Shown: positions 16,010-25,020 of the stretch, piece after piece
How the letters are laid out: every line of letters starts with the position of its first letter
Position numbering within the stretch: the stretch's first letter is position 1
From: Candidatus Hydrogenedentota bacterium
GTDB taxonomy: Bacteria > UBA8481 > J006
Assembly: GCA_003697085.1 (NCBI GenBank)
Contig: RFFU01000076.1
Coordinates: 1-59,167, forward strand
Reading direction: 5' to 3'
DNA length: 59,167 nucleotides
The notes under the pieces: model-generated
What the model was told of the DNA's origin: nothing
What the model saw: the letters and a program-made list of their open reading frames with translations, nothing else
The model's database searches: none
Position numbers and translations under genes: made by a program

Positions 16010-18217
16010 TTGTCGGAACGATTCCGGGCGCCGGGGGGCGCGCGGGGATCGAGCGGGAAGGAAGCAGGAGAGGGGAGGAGAGAGAGCCTTCGGAAAGGCG
16101 AGAATCTTTCCGGAGAGGAGAGAAACAGGAGGCGCAGTATTACTCGACCCCAGAAAACCTACGAGCTGGATCTCGTCGATTACTGGCGGATTCTAAAACG
16201 GCGCTGGTGGATCGTGGCGTTGTCCTTCGTTGTCATAATGGTCTTCACCTATATTCATTTTCGCACATTGGTTCCGCTCTATCGAGCCCAAGCGAACCTC
16301 GAGGTGACGAAGGCGATCGCTACAGAAGGAATGGAACGGTGGTTTTACTACAAGGGGCATCCGATCGAGACGGCGATGAAACAGATCACGTCCCGCGCAT
16401 GCGTGGAGGCGGCCCTGCGGGATTTGGGAGAGATCACTGATTCTTCCTCGGAATACGAGATCAATGGAAAGGTTAACGCCGTGATAGGGGCGCTGAACGT
16501 GACCGAGATTCCGAATACGAACATCATCACGGTCTCGATGGCCGGTCCCGACAAGGACCGGCTCCCGAAGGTCGTCAACGCTATTTGTCGAGTGTATCAG
16601 CGCCTGGAGAAGGAGTGGGACCGCCGCTCGGATGACGAAGTCATCGAGTTTTTGGAGTCACGAATCGAGCAGTACCGAAAACGGCTCGAGGCCGCCGAGG
16701 CCAATATGGTCGCTTTCCAAGAGAAGAACCTGGATGTGGCCTTTTCGGATAATGTTCTGGCGCAGTTGAAACTGCGATCCGACCTCTCGATAGAGGCGGC
16801 GCGTCTGGAAGAAGAACTGCACGAAATGGAGATCGACCATCGGTGGTTGGAGAATTATCCAGATCCGGTTTTGGATTCCCTGAAGAATGAACGGAAGCGG
16901 CTGATGGGAAATCTCGAACGTCTGCGGAGAAATTTCACTGACTATCATCCTTCCGTCGCGGAATTATTGGAGAGGAAGAAGGAACTGGATCGACGGATCG
17001 AGGAACAGCGAAGGCGTTCTCTGGAAGAGAGGCGGCAGCGTTGGGAACGGGTTATTCGTCAGAAGAGGTCGCGTTTGGAGGAGGTGCGGCGGCAGCTGAG
17101 CGGAATCGAGGAGATGATGCAGAGTTTGCCGAAAAACCAGGTCATCCGAGCCAACCTCCAGATGGAACTGGACCTCTCGAAGAAACTCTACTCGATGTTC
17201 TGGCAACGGCTCGAACAACAGAAGATCATTCGGCAGTCGAAGAGCGGCGGCGTCGTCCTCCAGGGACCGGCGGGAGAAGCGGTCAAGATCTTTCCGAACG
17301 AAAAGACACATTTTTCGATGGGTGTGGCCTTGGCCTTGCTTGTCGGTCTTGCCGCGGCTTTCGTCTGGGAGGTCCTCGATACGTCGATTCGAACGATCGA
17401 AGAGGTGGAGGATTTCGTGGGACTCCCCGTGCTCGGGGTCATACCTCGGGTTCTTCTACGATACGTCGAGGTCGCGGAGGAGGACGAGGAACGGTTTCCG
17501 GGGAAGCCGCGGGCTCACGATGCTGGAACAGTAATCTACTACGAACCGCGTTTCCCGATCAGCGAGGCGTTTCGAGGTTTGGCTTCAAGTCTGGAGTTCA
17601 CCTTTTTCAACGAAGGACACAGAACCCTGTTGGTCGCCTCGGCGACACCGCAGGAAGGGAAGACCACCACCGTCTCGAATCTTGGGATTGCGCTGGCTTT
17701 TGCCGGTAAAAGAACGATCTTGCTCGATGCCAATCTGCGCCACCCGGGGATTACGAAATCGTTTCAGCTCTCCGGCCATACGGGATTGAGCGAAGTGTTG
17801 GAAGGCCTGGTGCCGTGGAAGGCGGCGGTCTATCCGACGATGATCGACAAACTCGATATTGTTCCCACCGGCTCCCTTCCCGGTCGCCCGGCGGAATTGC
17901 TCAAGACGGCACTGGAACATCTCCTGAAGGATCTGACGCTCGTCTATGACGCCGTCCTCGTCGATTGTCCTCCGATCCTCCCCGTCGCGGACGCTTCAAT
18001 CATTGCCGCAATGGCCGGCGGAACTCTGCTCGTTTATAGCCAGGGACACGCCCCGCGGGAGGTTCTGATCCGCGCCAGGGCAAAACTCGAAACCGCCCGC
18101 GGCCGCGTGATCGGAATCGTCTTGAACAAGGTCCCTCCCGAAGGCGAACTCGGAAAGAATTACTACTCTCACTATTACTATTATCCGACCGAAGGAGAAC
18201 AAAAACGCGCCTCCTGA
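16010..18217 (+). CDS. Wzz/Wzc-like exopolysaccharide tyrosine autokinase
   Basis: Combines a Wzz chain-length domain with a bacterial tyrosine kinase; controls polymerisation and export of capsule or exopolysaccharide at the inner membrane. Two membrane helices (about 63-82, WWIVALSFVVIMVFTYIHF; and about 438-457) flank a long periplasmic coiled coil with many Glu/Arg-rich heptads. The kinase part has Walker A SATPQEGKTTT (about 543), Walker A' LLDANLRHP and Walker B VLVDCPP. A C-terminal tyrosine cluster, YYSHYYYYP, is the autophosphorylation tail. In A' the second aspartate of the usual DxDxR is Asn. The only canonical start, TTG 16010, lacks a good ribosome site. An in-frame ATT at 16139, 6 nt after a perfect AGGAGG, fits the domain start better (see findings). 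Confidence 0.9.
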   Translation: MSERFRAPGGARGSSGKEAGEGRRESLRKGENLSGEERNRRRSITRPQKTYELDLVDYWRILKRRWWIVALSFVVIMVFTYIHFRTLVPLYRAQANLEVTKAIATEGMERWFYYKGHPIETAMKQITSRACVEAALRDLGEITDSSSEYEINGKVNAVIGALNVTEIPNTNIITVSMAGPDKDRLPKVVNAICRVYQRLEKEWDRRSDDEVIEFLESRIEQYRKRLEAAEANMVAFQEKNLDVAFSDNVLAQLKLRSDLSIEAARLEEELHEMEIDHRWLENYPDPVLDSLKNERKRLMGNLERLRRNFTDYHPSVAELLERKKELDRRIEEQRRRSLEERRQRWERVIRQKRSRLEEVRRQLSGIEEMMQSLPKNQVIRANLQMELDLSKKLYSMFWQRLEQQKIIRQSKSGGVVLQGPAGEAVKIFPNEKTHFSMGVALALLVGLAAAFVWEVLDTSIRTIEEVEDFVGLPVLGVIPRVLLRYVEVAEEDEERFPGKPRAHDAGTVIYYEPRFPISEAFRGLASSLEFTFFNEGHRTLLVASATPQEGKTTTVSNLGIALAFAGKRTILLDANLRHPGITKSFQLSGHTGLSEVLEGLVPWKAAVYPTMIDKLDIVPTGSLPGRPAELLKTALEHLLKDLTLVYDAVLVDCPPILPVADASIIAAMAGGTLLVYSQGHAPREVLIRARAKLETARGRVIGIVLNKVPPEGELGKNYYSHYYYYPTEGEQKRAS

Positions 18218-18248
18218 AAAGGTGTCATTCTTCCATTTTGTCAATTTC
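18217..18248 (-). repeat. 32-nt dispersed repeat, copy 2
   Basis: Reverse complement of the segment at 2755-2786 with two mismatches in 32. It overlaps the last base of the Wzc-like stop codon and lies in its 3' untranslated region. Confidence 0.8.
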
Positions 18249-18550
18249 AGAGCACTGAAAATAGTGGGGTTACGTCATTGTCCACCGCTTTGCCACCCGT
18301 AGCCACCCGTAGTGGCAACGCAAACACGGGCAGGCATGGGGGAACGACACAACCTTGTTTTCTGTGAAAAGCAGCGTCAGCGTAGCGGCTGCCCACGCTG
18401 TTGTGCCTTCCGACTCTGGGAACGTCGCCTACTTGGGTCTTGCCTTGTCTGCCTCCTAGCCGGCCGAGCGGAGGAGGAAGCGTTTCGGGGCGGAGCCGCC
18501 GGAACAAGAAAACTCCAGATGGGGGTGTTCTCGCGCGAGTCCCCGCCTGG
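18249..18550. other. Intergenic region between convergent genes
   Basis: Contains a direct and palindromic repeat at 18291-18316: GCCACCCGTA occurs twice and the second copy continues into GTGGC, forming GCCACCCGTAGTGGC. The rest has no convincing gene. No clear terminator with a T-run was found. Confidence 0.55.
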
Positions 18551-19732
18551 TTATGTCTCTCCGATAGGTCCGAGATCGTTCCAAGGAAGAACTTCCGTGC
18601 CGCAGTGCGTGAAACTCATGTCTCCGGCATGTACGAGGAAAGTCCGAACCTCTTCGGCCATGGCGAGATTTTTCATGGCGAGATTTTTCCAAGAGATGAG
18701 GTTTCGAAACATATCAAACGAAACGGTTCGTCCAGCCTTGATCTCCAATGCGTCGAGAGACGTGCCGCGGTCCAGGATGCAGTCAACCTCCCGTCCGGTC
18801 TTGTCCCGCCAGTAGTAGAGGTTGGGGCGCTTTCCGAGATTGAACCTTCGCTTGATAATCTCGGAAACGACCATGTTCTCGAAGAGAGCGCCGCGAAGGG
18901 GATGGGTCTCGACTTGGCGGGCGTTCTCGATTCCCAGAAGCGAGGACGCAAGGCCGGTATCGTAGAAGTAGAGTTTCGGGCTCTTCGTCAATCTCTTCCT
19001 GAAGTTCTTGAAGTACGGCTGGACGAGAAAGACGAGGAAGGCGGTCCTCAGGATACCGAGCCAGGATTTCGCGGTGTTGTGCGTGATCCCGCAGTCGTTC
19101 CCGATGGAGGAGAGATTGACCGTTTGCGCGATCCGCCCCGCGCAGATGCGGGTAAAGAGGCGGAAGGAATCGAGATTCTCGATGTTCTTGATCATGCGAA
19201 CGTCTCTTTCGACATAGGTCTCAACATACCCGGGGTACCATTCCGACGGTTCGATCCGTTGGTCGTAAAGCGGCGGATAGAAGCCTTGGAAGATCACGGA
19301 TTCGGGTGTGGAGGGAAAAAGAGATGAATGCCTCAGTTCGTCCACGGCAAACGGAAGAAGGTTCAGGATCCGGATTCGTCCGGCCAAGGTCTGAGAGATC
19401 GACTCGAGAAGCAGCAGATTATGGGATCCGGTCAGAATAAAAAGTCCATTTTTTCGCGACTCGTCCACGATCGTTTGGATGAAAGAGAGGAGATTCGGAG
19501 CGCGTTGAACCTCATCAAGGATCATTCCGTCCGGATGGCGTGCCAACAGGCCCCGAGGATCCGACAATGCGAAATTCCGAACGTCTGGATCCTCGAGCGA
19601 AACATAGGGTTTGTCCGAAAAGGTATGCTTCACCAAAGTGGTTTTTCCGGCCTGGCGCGGTCCGGTTACAGCCACGACCGGAAACTTTCTGCTCGCCTCT
19701 ACCAGTTTCTCCGACAATATGCGTTTCAGCAT
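18551..19732 (-). CDS. AAA_14/DUF4143 family ATPase
   Basis: 393 residues. P-loop VTGPRQAGKTTLVKHTF near residue 25, Walker B-like GMILDEVQRAPN, sensor region LTGSHNLLLLES with LAGR, then the DUF4143 domain with a winged-helix segment (THNTAKSWLGILRTAFL) and a nuclease-like core: LYYWRDKTGREVDCIL and ALEIKAGR. This family is widespread in accessory regions and archaeal/bacterial genomes; some members carry endonuclease-like domains and function is mostly unknown. A perfect 15-bp tandem duplication (18659-18688) gives LAMKNLAM. ATG 19732 is chosen because the promoter at 19739-19767 lies directly in front of it. A longer in-frame start at 19759 would overlap the promoter. A broken relative lies at 11126-11757. 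Confidence 0.9.
   Translation of the reverse strand: MLKRILSEKLVEASRKFPVVAVTGPRQAGKTTLVKHTFSDKPYVSLEDPDVRNFALSDPRGLLARHPDGMILDEVQRAPNLLSFIQTIVDESRKNGLFILTGSHNLLLLESISQTLAGRIRILNLLPFAVDELRHSSLFPSTPESVIFQGFYPPLYDQRIEPSEWYPGYVETYVERDVRMIKNIENLDSFRLFTRICAGRIAQTVNLSSIGNDCGITHNTAKSWLGILRTAFLVFLVQPYFKNFRKRLTKSPKLYFYDTGLASSLLGIENARQVETHPLRGALFENMVVSEIIKRRFNLGKRPNLYYWRDKTGREVDCILDRGTSLDALEIKAGRTVSFDMFRNLISWKNLAMKNLAMAEEVRTFLVHAGDMSFTHCGTEVLPWNDLGPIGET
18659..18688. repeat. Perfect 15-bp tandem duplication inside the ATPase gene
   Basis: The unit CATGGCGAGATTTTT occurs twice in a row. It is in frame and duplicates five residues (LAMKN type) near the end of the DUF4143 protein, suggesting slippage. Confidence 0.9.
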
Positions 19733-19738
19733 AACCAA

Positions 19739-19767
19739 AGGATACCACAAATAGGACAAATTGTCAA
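19739..19767 (-). promoter_or_regulatory. Promoter of the DUF4143 ATPase, probably leaderless
   Basis: On the minus strand TTGACA (19767-19762), 17-nt spacer, TATCCT (19744-19739). The gene's ATG begins 6 nt after the -10 hexamer, so transcription would start at or within a base or two of the start codon. Confidence 0.7.
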
Positions 19768-19933
19768 TGGCATTACCAATATGTCCACAAATTGTGATCC
19801 TCTAGTGGATGGGTGGACTTCCCGGCTCGGCCATACCCGCGCCGATTGGCCGACGTACTCGTTTTCCGGCTTTAACGCCGGAACTCCCACCGACCAACGC
19901 GTTCTTGTCCCGGCTCCGACGTGGCGATCTCCG

Positions 19934-20488
19934 TCAGTCGATTCGCGATGAAGGGGTGGACCTCGGCGCCGGCCCTTCTTCCCATTCGTCGAGAAGGCGG
20001 TCGAGTTTTTCGTAGAGTTCCTCAAAGGTTCCGTTGTTCTCGATAACCCTCCACGGCTCGATCAGGTCCACTTCGCGTTCCGTCACGTGGTTGCGGGTAT
20101 CCTCCGGGGCATCGAGGATCAAGGAAGAATCGCGGAGAATCAAGACGGTCCGAAAGCCGGCTTCCTCCGTCAAAATCCTGTGTTCCAAAAGCATCCGCAT
20201 ATCGTCCACGGCCACGGATCGATCGGCAGGAAGACTCTTGAGGAGACTATCGATCCAGAAGCGTTCGTTGTAATCGCGCACGACCGTTCCGATATCCTGA
20301 AGCAATTTACGACCACGCGCATCCTTTTCACCATTCCAGCCGACGACGCGGGCGATCGATTTGATCTGGTCCGCGAAGGCACAGACATAGAAACCGTATC
20401 GGCGTTCGAGATATCGTGCCGCCGTTGTCTTTCCGACCCGCATACGGCCCGCGATCCCAAGGCGAATTGTTGAGGAAGGGGATTTCAT
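19934..20488 (-). CDS. dNMP-kinase-like P-loop protein
   Basis: 184 residues. Begins with a P-loop GIAGRMRVGKTTAARYL (about 11-27). Then FADQIKSIARVVGW and GRKLLQDIGTVVRDYNERFWIDSLLKSL follow, resembling phage and bacterial deoxynucleotide monophosphate kinases and, less closely, dephospho-CoA kinase. A central VDDMRMLLEHRIL and the C-terminal helix ELYEKLDRLLDEWEE complete it. The likely reaction is phosphate transfer from ATP to a dNMP. GGAG lies 5 nt before the ATG. It is separated from the HAD phosphatase upstream by 87 nt and could share its transcript. A phage origin is possible but nothing else here is phage-like. Confidence 0.75.
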   Translation of the reverse strand: MKSPSSTIRLGIAGRMRVGKTTAARYLERRYGFYVCAFADQIKSIARVVGWNGEKDARGRKLLQDIGTVVRDYNERFWIDSLLKSLPADRSVAVDDMRMLLEHRILTEEAGFRTVLILRDSSLILDAPEDTRNHVTEREVDLIEPWRVIENNGTFEELYEKLDRLLDEWEEGPAPRSTPSSRID

Positions 20489-20575
20489 TTCTTCTCCGGC
20501 AACTCTAACAGAAACTTTTTCTCATTGCTTCTCTATTTTGTTGGTCCGTTCAAGGCTCCGGTCCTTCGTCTGGAC

Positions 20576-21289
20576 TCAAAATTTTTCGAGCCGAAGAAAG
20601 GACGCAACGAGGGGAGAAGAGAGCGTCTCGACGGCGAGAGCGGGAGCGGCTTTGCGAAGTTCTTCGGTGGTTTCGTTGCCAGTTGCGACGGCAATGATTC
20701 GTCCTCCTACGGCGTGAACGGCTTCGATGTCCCTCGTTGTGTCTCCGAAGAAGATTGCTCTTTCCGGCGGAACCGGTTCCCCGACCAGAGCGCTTCCCCG
20801 TTTGATAGCCGTGCGAAGGACATCAGATCGATTCTTTCCATCGGCTCCAAACCCTCCGAAGCGGAAACGATGCCAAAGTTTTCCTTTTTTCAGTTTCATT
20901 TCGGCGCCTTCCCGAAGGTTTCCCGTTCCCAGCCCCACGAGAACCCCGGCCTTTTCCAAGTGATCCAGAAGCGGAAGAACGCCCGGCAGAATCTCGTAAC
21001 GGCCGGTTCTTCGCGAGAGTTCCTCGGGAAGAAGGGCGAGGTATTCCCCGATCAGTTCGGCGGTTTCCGAATCCTTCGGGTTTCGACCAGTGATGTCGCG
21101 GAAGATTTCGCGAAAGATCAATGGATCGGTTTTTCCATGCGGTGAATATTCAGACAAATCGGGATCATTGTGAAGGCCCCGGTGATTCGGAAAAAGTTTT
21201 CGAAAGGCCCGAGCCAGGCTTCGCAAACCGGCCCCACCTGTTCGGATGAGCGTTCCGTCGATATCAAAGATGGCCAGACGAAATTCCAT
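20576..21289 (-). CDS. HAD-superfamily phosphatase, Gph-like
   Basis: 237 residues. HAD motif I FDIDGTLIRTGGAG at about 8-21 (nucleophile Asp and acid Asp), motif II GLGTGN near 123, Lys in the MKLKKGKLW region and motif IV FFGDTTRDIEAVHAVGGRIIAV near 195. The helical cap is of C1 type as in phosphoglycolate phosphatase. Substrate unknown. A -10 hexamer ends 7 nt before the ATG. Confidence 0.85.
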   Translation of the reverse strand: MEFRLAIFDIDGTLIRTGGAGLRSLARAFRKLFPNHRGLHNDPDLSEYSPHGKTDPLIFREIFRDITGRNPKDSETAELIGEYLALLPEELSRRTGRYEILPGVLPLLDHLEKAGVLVGLGTGNLREGAEMKLKKGKLWHRFRFGGFGADGKNRSDVLRTAIKRGSALVGEPVPPERAIFFGDTTRDIEAVHAVGGRIIAVATGNETTEELRKAAPALAVETLSSPLVASFLRLEKF

Positions 21290-21296
21290 AGGGGGA

Positions 21297-21302
21297 AGTA
21301 TA
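21297..21302 (-). promoter_or_regulatory. -10 element directly before the HAD phosphatase
   Basis: TATACT on the minus strand, ending 7 nt before the ATG; the -35 is weak. A leaderless transcript is likely. Confidence 0.4.
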
Positions 21303-21492
21303 ACGGAAGGGGAGAGGGAAGACAGGGGGAGAAGAGAGAGTACCGGGGCGTTTGGGAGGAGGTGCGTTTGTTCGCGGTTGAAAAAAAGAGAAGGAATCGT
21401 ATGATGAGGCGGCCGAGAGGCGCAGGGGGAAGGAGAAGGGGAGAAGGCGGCAAGCGGGAACGGAGAGAGGGGGCGAAGGAAAGGACGAGATC

Positions 21493-22443
21493 ATGGTGGA
21501 AAGAAAACGCGATCTTTCTATCCTGCCGCGGCAGAAACTCCTCAAGGCCGGCCTCGAAGCGATGGCAAAGCATGCGATTCAAGACGCGATGTACTATTTC
21601 GGAGCTGCTATTCGGAAGGCGAGACGAATACACCTTTGGGATATCGAGGCCGAATTCTACAAATTCGTAACGCTCTATCTCGAGGGTGATTACCGGGAAG
21701 CCGTTCAACGATGCATCGAATGCCTCGATGGAACAAAATTGATGGCTGATGCCGCCGCCGAGGACGGAGTCATCCTGCCCAAGGAGATTGTCGTGAATAT
21801 CTTGGAATCATGCCTCGTTCAGGCGATGGTGATGCGAGGAGACTCCTTTTTCCAGATGATCCAGCATTTTTGGCGTGTCGATGCGGGCGAATATTACATC
21901 AACAAACGGAGTTGCGGCCTCTTCTCCGCCATCGGTAAGGCGTGGTCCGCCCTTTCTCTCCGTCAAACGATCACCTTCGACCTTCTCCGAGAAGAGCTCA
22001 AACCCTTTTCCTCGTACCTCCACTCCCAACTCGAATCCGCCAAGGACATTCTGACCGAGATTGACCATGAAATCGAATCCGAACTAGATCGAGATACCCA
22101 ACAGAGTGTGGAAAAGAAGAAGGAACTTTCAGCGGAACAGAAAGAGAAGAAGATCACCGCGTTTCTCACCGAGTGCCGAAAGAAGGGGTACCTCAAACTG
22201 AACAACACCGATCTGGATCGACTTCTGAAGGTCTGTCGCGAAGCAAAAACCCAGAGCCATTTCATCGATATCTTCAACCTGATCGATATACTCGGTCCCA
22301 ATTCGAAGCGTCCTTACCTCGAAGCGCTTGCATCCAACGCGGCCTTGACAGCGAAGGACCAGGCGTTCACTGATCGCGATGCGGTGATGCTGCAGCGCGA
22401 GGTTCGGGAATTCCTGGAAAAACGCGTCGAGGAATCGGAGTAA
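21493..22443 (+). CDS. Helical protein of unknown function (316 residues)
   Basis: I do not recognise a family. The protein is almost entirely helical and highly charged. Residues 10-80 (ILPRQKLLKAGLEAMAKHA, YYFGAAIRKARR, LYLEGDYREAVQRCIECL) look like TPR or TPR-like helices. There is a charged coiled-coil stretch (ESELDRDTQQSVEKKKELS) near 195-220. No signal peptide or membrane segment. The start ATG 21493 follows a purine-rich region (GAAAGGACGAG) that can serve as ribosome site. It is transcribed alone on the plus strand between minus-strand genes. A scaffolding or regulatory role is only a guess. Confidence 0.8.
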   Translation: MVERKRDLSILPRQKLLKAGLEAMAKHAIQDAMYYFGAAIRKARRIHLWDIEAEFYKFVTLYLEGDYREAVQRCIECLDGTKLMADAAAEDGVILPKEIVVNILESCLVQAMVMRGDSFFQMIQHFWRVDAGEYYINKRSCGLFSAIGKAWSALSLRQTITFDLLREELKPFSSYLHSQLESAKDILTEIDHEIESELDRDTQQSVEKKKELSAEQKEKKITAFLTECRKKGYLKLNNTDLDRLLKVCREAKTQSHFIDIFNLIDILGPNSKRPYLEALASNAALTAKDQAFTDRDAVMLQREVREFLEKRVEESE

Positions 22444-22858
22444 ACGTTTCGCCCGTCGTCCGTTTCGCTGGCAATCGGCCAAAGAGCGCCAGATCAGAGG
22501 CACGGAATCCGAAACCCGCTACTTTACATAATATATCTTATCGGAACTATTGAAAATTCGTGATCCCTTATTCGTTTTCGCTCCAGCGTGTTGCCCGTCT
22601 TGTTTTCCGCCTCGCTCTTCATCCGTCAGTGTGAATGCATGGCCAAAAATGGGCCCCTTTTGCCGGATCGAGTCAGTTCCCTCCTGGGCGAAACCCTCCA
22701 TTTCCTCCCGGTCGCTGGAAGTCGACCCTCTATCTACAAACCCGTTTTCAAGATGCCTGTGGTCGCAGGGATGGCGCTCCTTGGCCGCACCGCCCTCCGC
22801 AGTTTGGAGAACCTGCGCTCCACGCCATCACCCTCTCAGGAGGTGAACCTCACCGAAA
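22444..22858. other. Intergenic region with repeat fragments
   Basis: No gene. About 22735-22830 carries degenerate modules of the dispersed hairpin family (GTCGCAGGGATGGCGC, GCAGTTTGGAGAACCTGC, GCGCTCCACG). The A+T-rich stretch at 22520-22560 shows nothing definite. Confidence 0.55.
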
Positions 22859-23989
22859 TTAGAATCCGCGGGGACGTCGGCGTCGCATAAGGTATCGTTC
22901 CCGCAGAGTCCGTTTCGGCATTGGAAAACGCGGCAATGCGACGTCATCTCCGAGGCGGTTCCGGACGGCCGGGGCGTTGAAGAAAATCACCATCGGAATC
23001 TTCTCTTTATAGCGGCGGCGATCCCGGATGGACAGGCGGACGGTCGGCGGTTTCCGCGGTCTGTATTTCCATGGATCGATCACGACCCAAAGGTTTCCGT
23101 CGGCATCGAGGGCAAGGCCCTCGGGCGTATGGACGGAGAATCGTTCTCCCGAGGGGCCCGAATATTCGATTCGAACTCGTCGAAAGCGCCGGATCGAGGC
23201 ATCGGTATCGGAGAGGTCCACGCGACAGATTTCATCGCGATCACGGTCGAGGAGGAGAAGACCGGAGCGGACGGCGGCCATTCCCGTCAGGGAGGCCATG
23301 CCGTAATGCTTCATATTATGTAAAGTAATAAGTTTCCCCGTTTTCCGATTGACGACGGCGAGATAGGGATTTCTTCCCCGGGAACCTTCAAAGCCGAGGA
23401 AAAACCATTTTCGACCGACGGCGATGGCTTCCAGCCCGCGATTGGGGCGGGAGTACTTTTTGAGAAGATGCCGAAGATGCGGAGAATCGAATACCGATTG
23501 AGGCAATAGGAGCGACCGGCCGGAAGGACGGAGCCGCCAAATTCGGGAAGGTCTTCCCTTTTCCCGCGGCTCGGAAACAGCATATGCAAGCGAGTCGAAC
23601 GAGTCCCAGGCGATGCCTTCGAGATCGAGGCGACGTTCGGCCTCTTCCGGTCTTCTGGAAAGTCTCAGCGGTACGACCCGAGGGTAAGGTTCGCCATACT
23701 CAAAGCGGAGAAAGAGTGACCAGACGGTTCCGTCGTCGTCCGCGAGGAGAAATTCACGTTCGGCACCCGCGTTTCGGACGAAACTTATCCCCGACGTTCC
23801 TTGCGGATGAAAACCGTCGGATTCGAGCCACAAGGTCTTCGACGCCCCGAGAGCGCCCAGGACAGGATAACGGGTAAGCGGATCGGGGTAGGCATTGGGA
23901 ACTCTCCCCTTCCCCGTGGTGGCGATACCGAGAAGAAAAAGAAGAAAAAACGTCGTGAAGGAACAAAGACGAAACAAACGCCGTTTCAC
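22859..23989 (-). CDS. Secreted propeller protein, esterase-like activity of phytase type
   Basis: 376 residues from GTG 23989, which overlaps the stop of the upstream gene (GTGA). A signal/anchor (LCSFTTFFLLFLLGIA) is followed by a six-bladed-propeller-like chain. LDLEGIAWDSFDSLAYAVSE and PNRGLEAIAVGRKWFFLGFEG are characteristic of the phytase-like/SdiA-regulated propeller domain, with GLALDADGNLWVVID as another blade. The C-terminus is basic (RERYLMRRRRPRGF). It is paired with the SbsA-like secreted gene and both probably act outside the cytoplasm. Substrate unknown; true phytase activity is not implied. Confidence 0.78.
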   Translation of the reverse strand: MKRRLFRLCSFTTFFLLFLLGIATTGKGRVPNAYPDPLTRYPVLGALGASKTLWLESDGFHPQGTSGISFVRNAGAEREFLLADDDGTVWSLFLRFEYGEPYPRVVPLRLSRRPEEAERRLDLEGIAWDSFDSLAYAVSEPREKGRPSRIWRLRPSGRSLLLPQSVFDSPHLRHLLKKYSRPNRGLEAIAVGRKWFFLGFEGSRGRNPYLAVVNRKTGKLITLHNMKHYGMASLTGMAAVRSGLLLLDRDRDEICRVDLSDTDASIRRFRRVRIEYSGPSGERFSVHTPEGLALDADGNLWVVIDPWKYRPRKPPTVRLSIRDRRRYKEKIPMVIFFNAPAVRNRLGDDVALPRFPMPKRTLRERYLMRRRRPRGF

Positions 23990-24900
23990 GGCAGGAGGAA
24001 TTCGGAAACGAAGCGGCCTCCGGGAGCCCCGTCCCCGGAAGGAAGGGACAACGCGCTTCCCTCCGCATCCAACAGACTTCCCTTTCGGGAAAGGATTCGG
24101 AAACCATCGAGTCGGAGGCGGCAGCGGGTATTCCGAGGCAGGGAAAGGTTTTTCGGAAATCGTATTCGCAACCGGGTGGAAGAAACCCAAGTAAGCGTCA
24201 AAGGAATTTGTTCGAATCGGGTATAGCCGGGACGTGTTCCACGCGTGCGAACGAGGATCTGGAGAGCGTCCTGAAGCATCTTTCGATTAATCGGGGAGGA
24301 GAAATCGAGAAGGAGGCCTTTGCGACGCAGGAAATCGCGGGAAAGGGAGGCTCCTTCGATCCAATTGACCTTCACGATGCGGCAGAGAGAGAAGGTTTCT
24401 CCCGCCGACTCCTCGCGGAATCCCGTGGCAGGAGGAGCGGAAGGAGTGGGAAGCGCGGAGGAATAGTTTCGCGGTTTCCGCGCGGACCGAGGGAGCCTCC
24501 AGGTAACCTGAATCTCCAAAAGACTCGAATCGCTCGAGGGAGGAAGGGCGAGGAGAAGGCGGGCCGGACCTTCCGAACTGTCGGAAGCGCTTCCAAGGAC
24601 GAGCGGAGGCGGGCCGTTTGCCTCGGAGAGTTTTCTTCTATCCGTCGTTCCTTTTTCGAGGCGCGCCGAGATCTTTTCCTCGGGCCGATTACTCCAGATG
24701 AGAGCCGAAACGATTGCGGAGGGAGGAAGCGTGAAATGAACGATCACTTCCCGGTCCTCTTGATCGGCCGGCACCGAAATCGAGATTCGCGTGGGATCTG
24801 AGAGTGATTTTTCCAGACGCAGGGCCGCGCCGACAGTCAACGGAGAAAAGAAAAGCAGGAAACAAAGGCAACAGAAACGAAAAAGCGAAGGAAACCTCAT
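23986..24900 (-). CDS. Secreted protein with SbsA Ig-like segment
   Basis: 304 residues from ATG 24900. Signal peptide FRFCCLCFLLFFSPLTVGA. The middle (LLLDFSSPINRKMLQDALQI and FPKNLSLPRNTRCRLRLDGF) resembles a bacterial Ig-like fold of SbsA/Big_5 type, with the usual plan of minus, edge and NPATVLSG-like strands, here diverged. The C-terminus overlaps the next gene. I see no catalytic motif. It may be a surface or periplasmic partner of the propeller protein. Confidence 0.65.
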   Translation of the reverse strand: MRFPSLFRFCCLCFLLFFSPLTVGAALRLEKSLSDPTRISISVPADQEDREVIVHFTLPPSAIVSALIWSNRPEEKISARLEKGTTDRRKLSEANGPPPLVLGSASDSSEGPARLLLALPPSSDSSLLEIQVTWRLPRSARKPRNYSSALPTPSAPPATGFREESAGETFSLCRIVKVNWIEGASLSRDFLRRKGLLLDFSSPINRKMLQDALQILVRTRGTRPGYTRFEQIPLTLTWVSSTRLRIRFPKNLSLPRNTRCRLRLDGFRILSRKGSLLDAEGSALSLPSGDGAPGGRFVSEFLLP

Positions 24901-25020
24901 TTCATCCCCCACAATTCCTCCCGCCGGATCAATTCTCACCCGACGAAGAACGGATCACCATTTCTCTCCCCTTCTCCGTCCCAGCTCCGCCTTCGTTCTC
25001 TTTCAACCGGATGCGCGGCG

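Noticed and set aside
18291-18316. GCCACCCGTA direct repeats as a CRISPR array
   Set aside because: Only two copies, no spacers and no cas genes.
23312-23330. 15-base match between 22519-22535 and this site
   Set aside because: It lies in coding DNA here, and such a short match is expected by chance in a window of this size.
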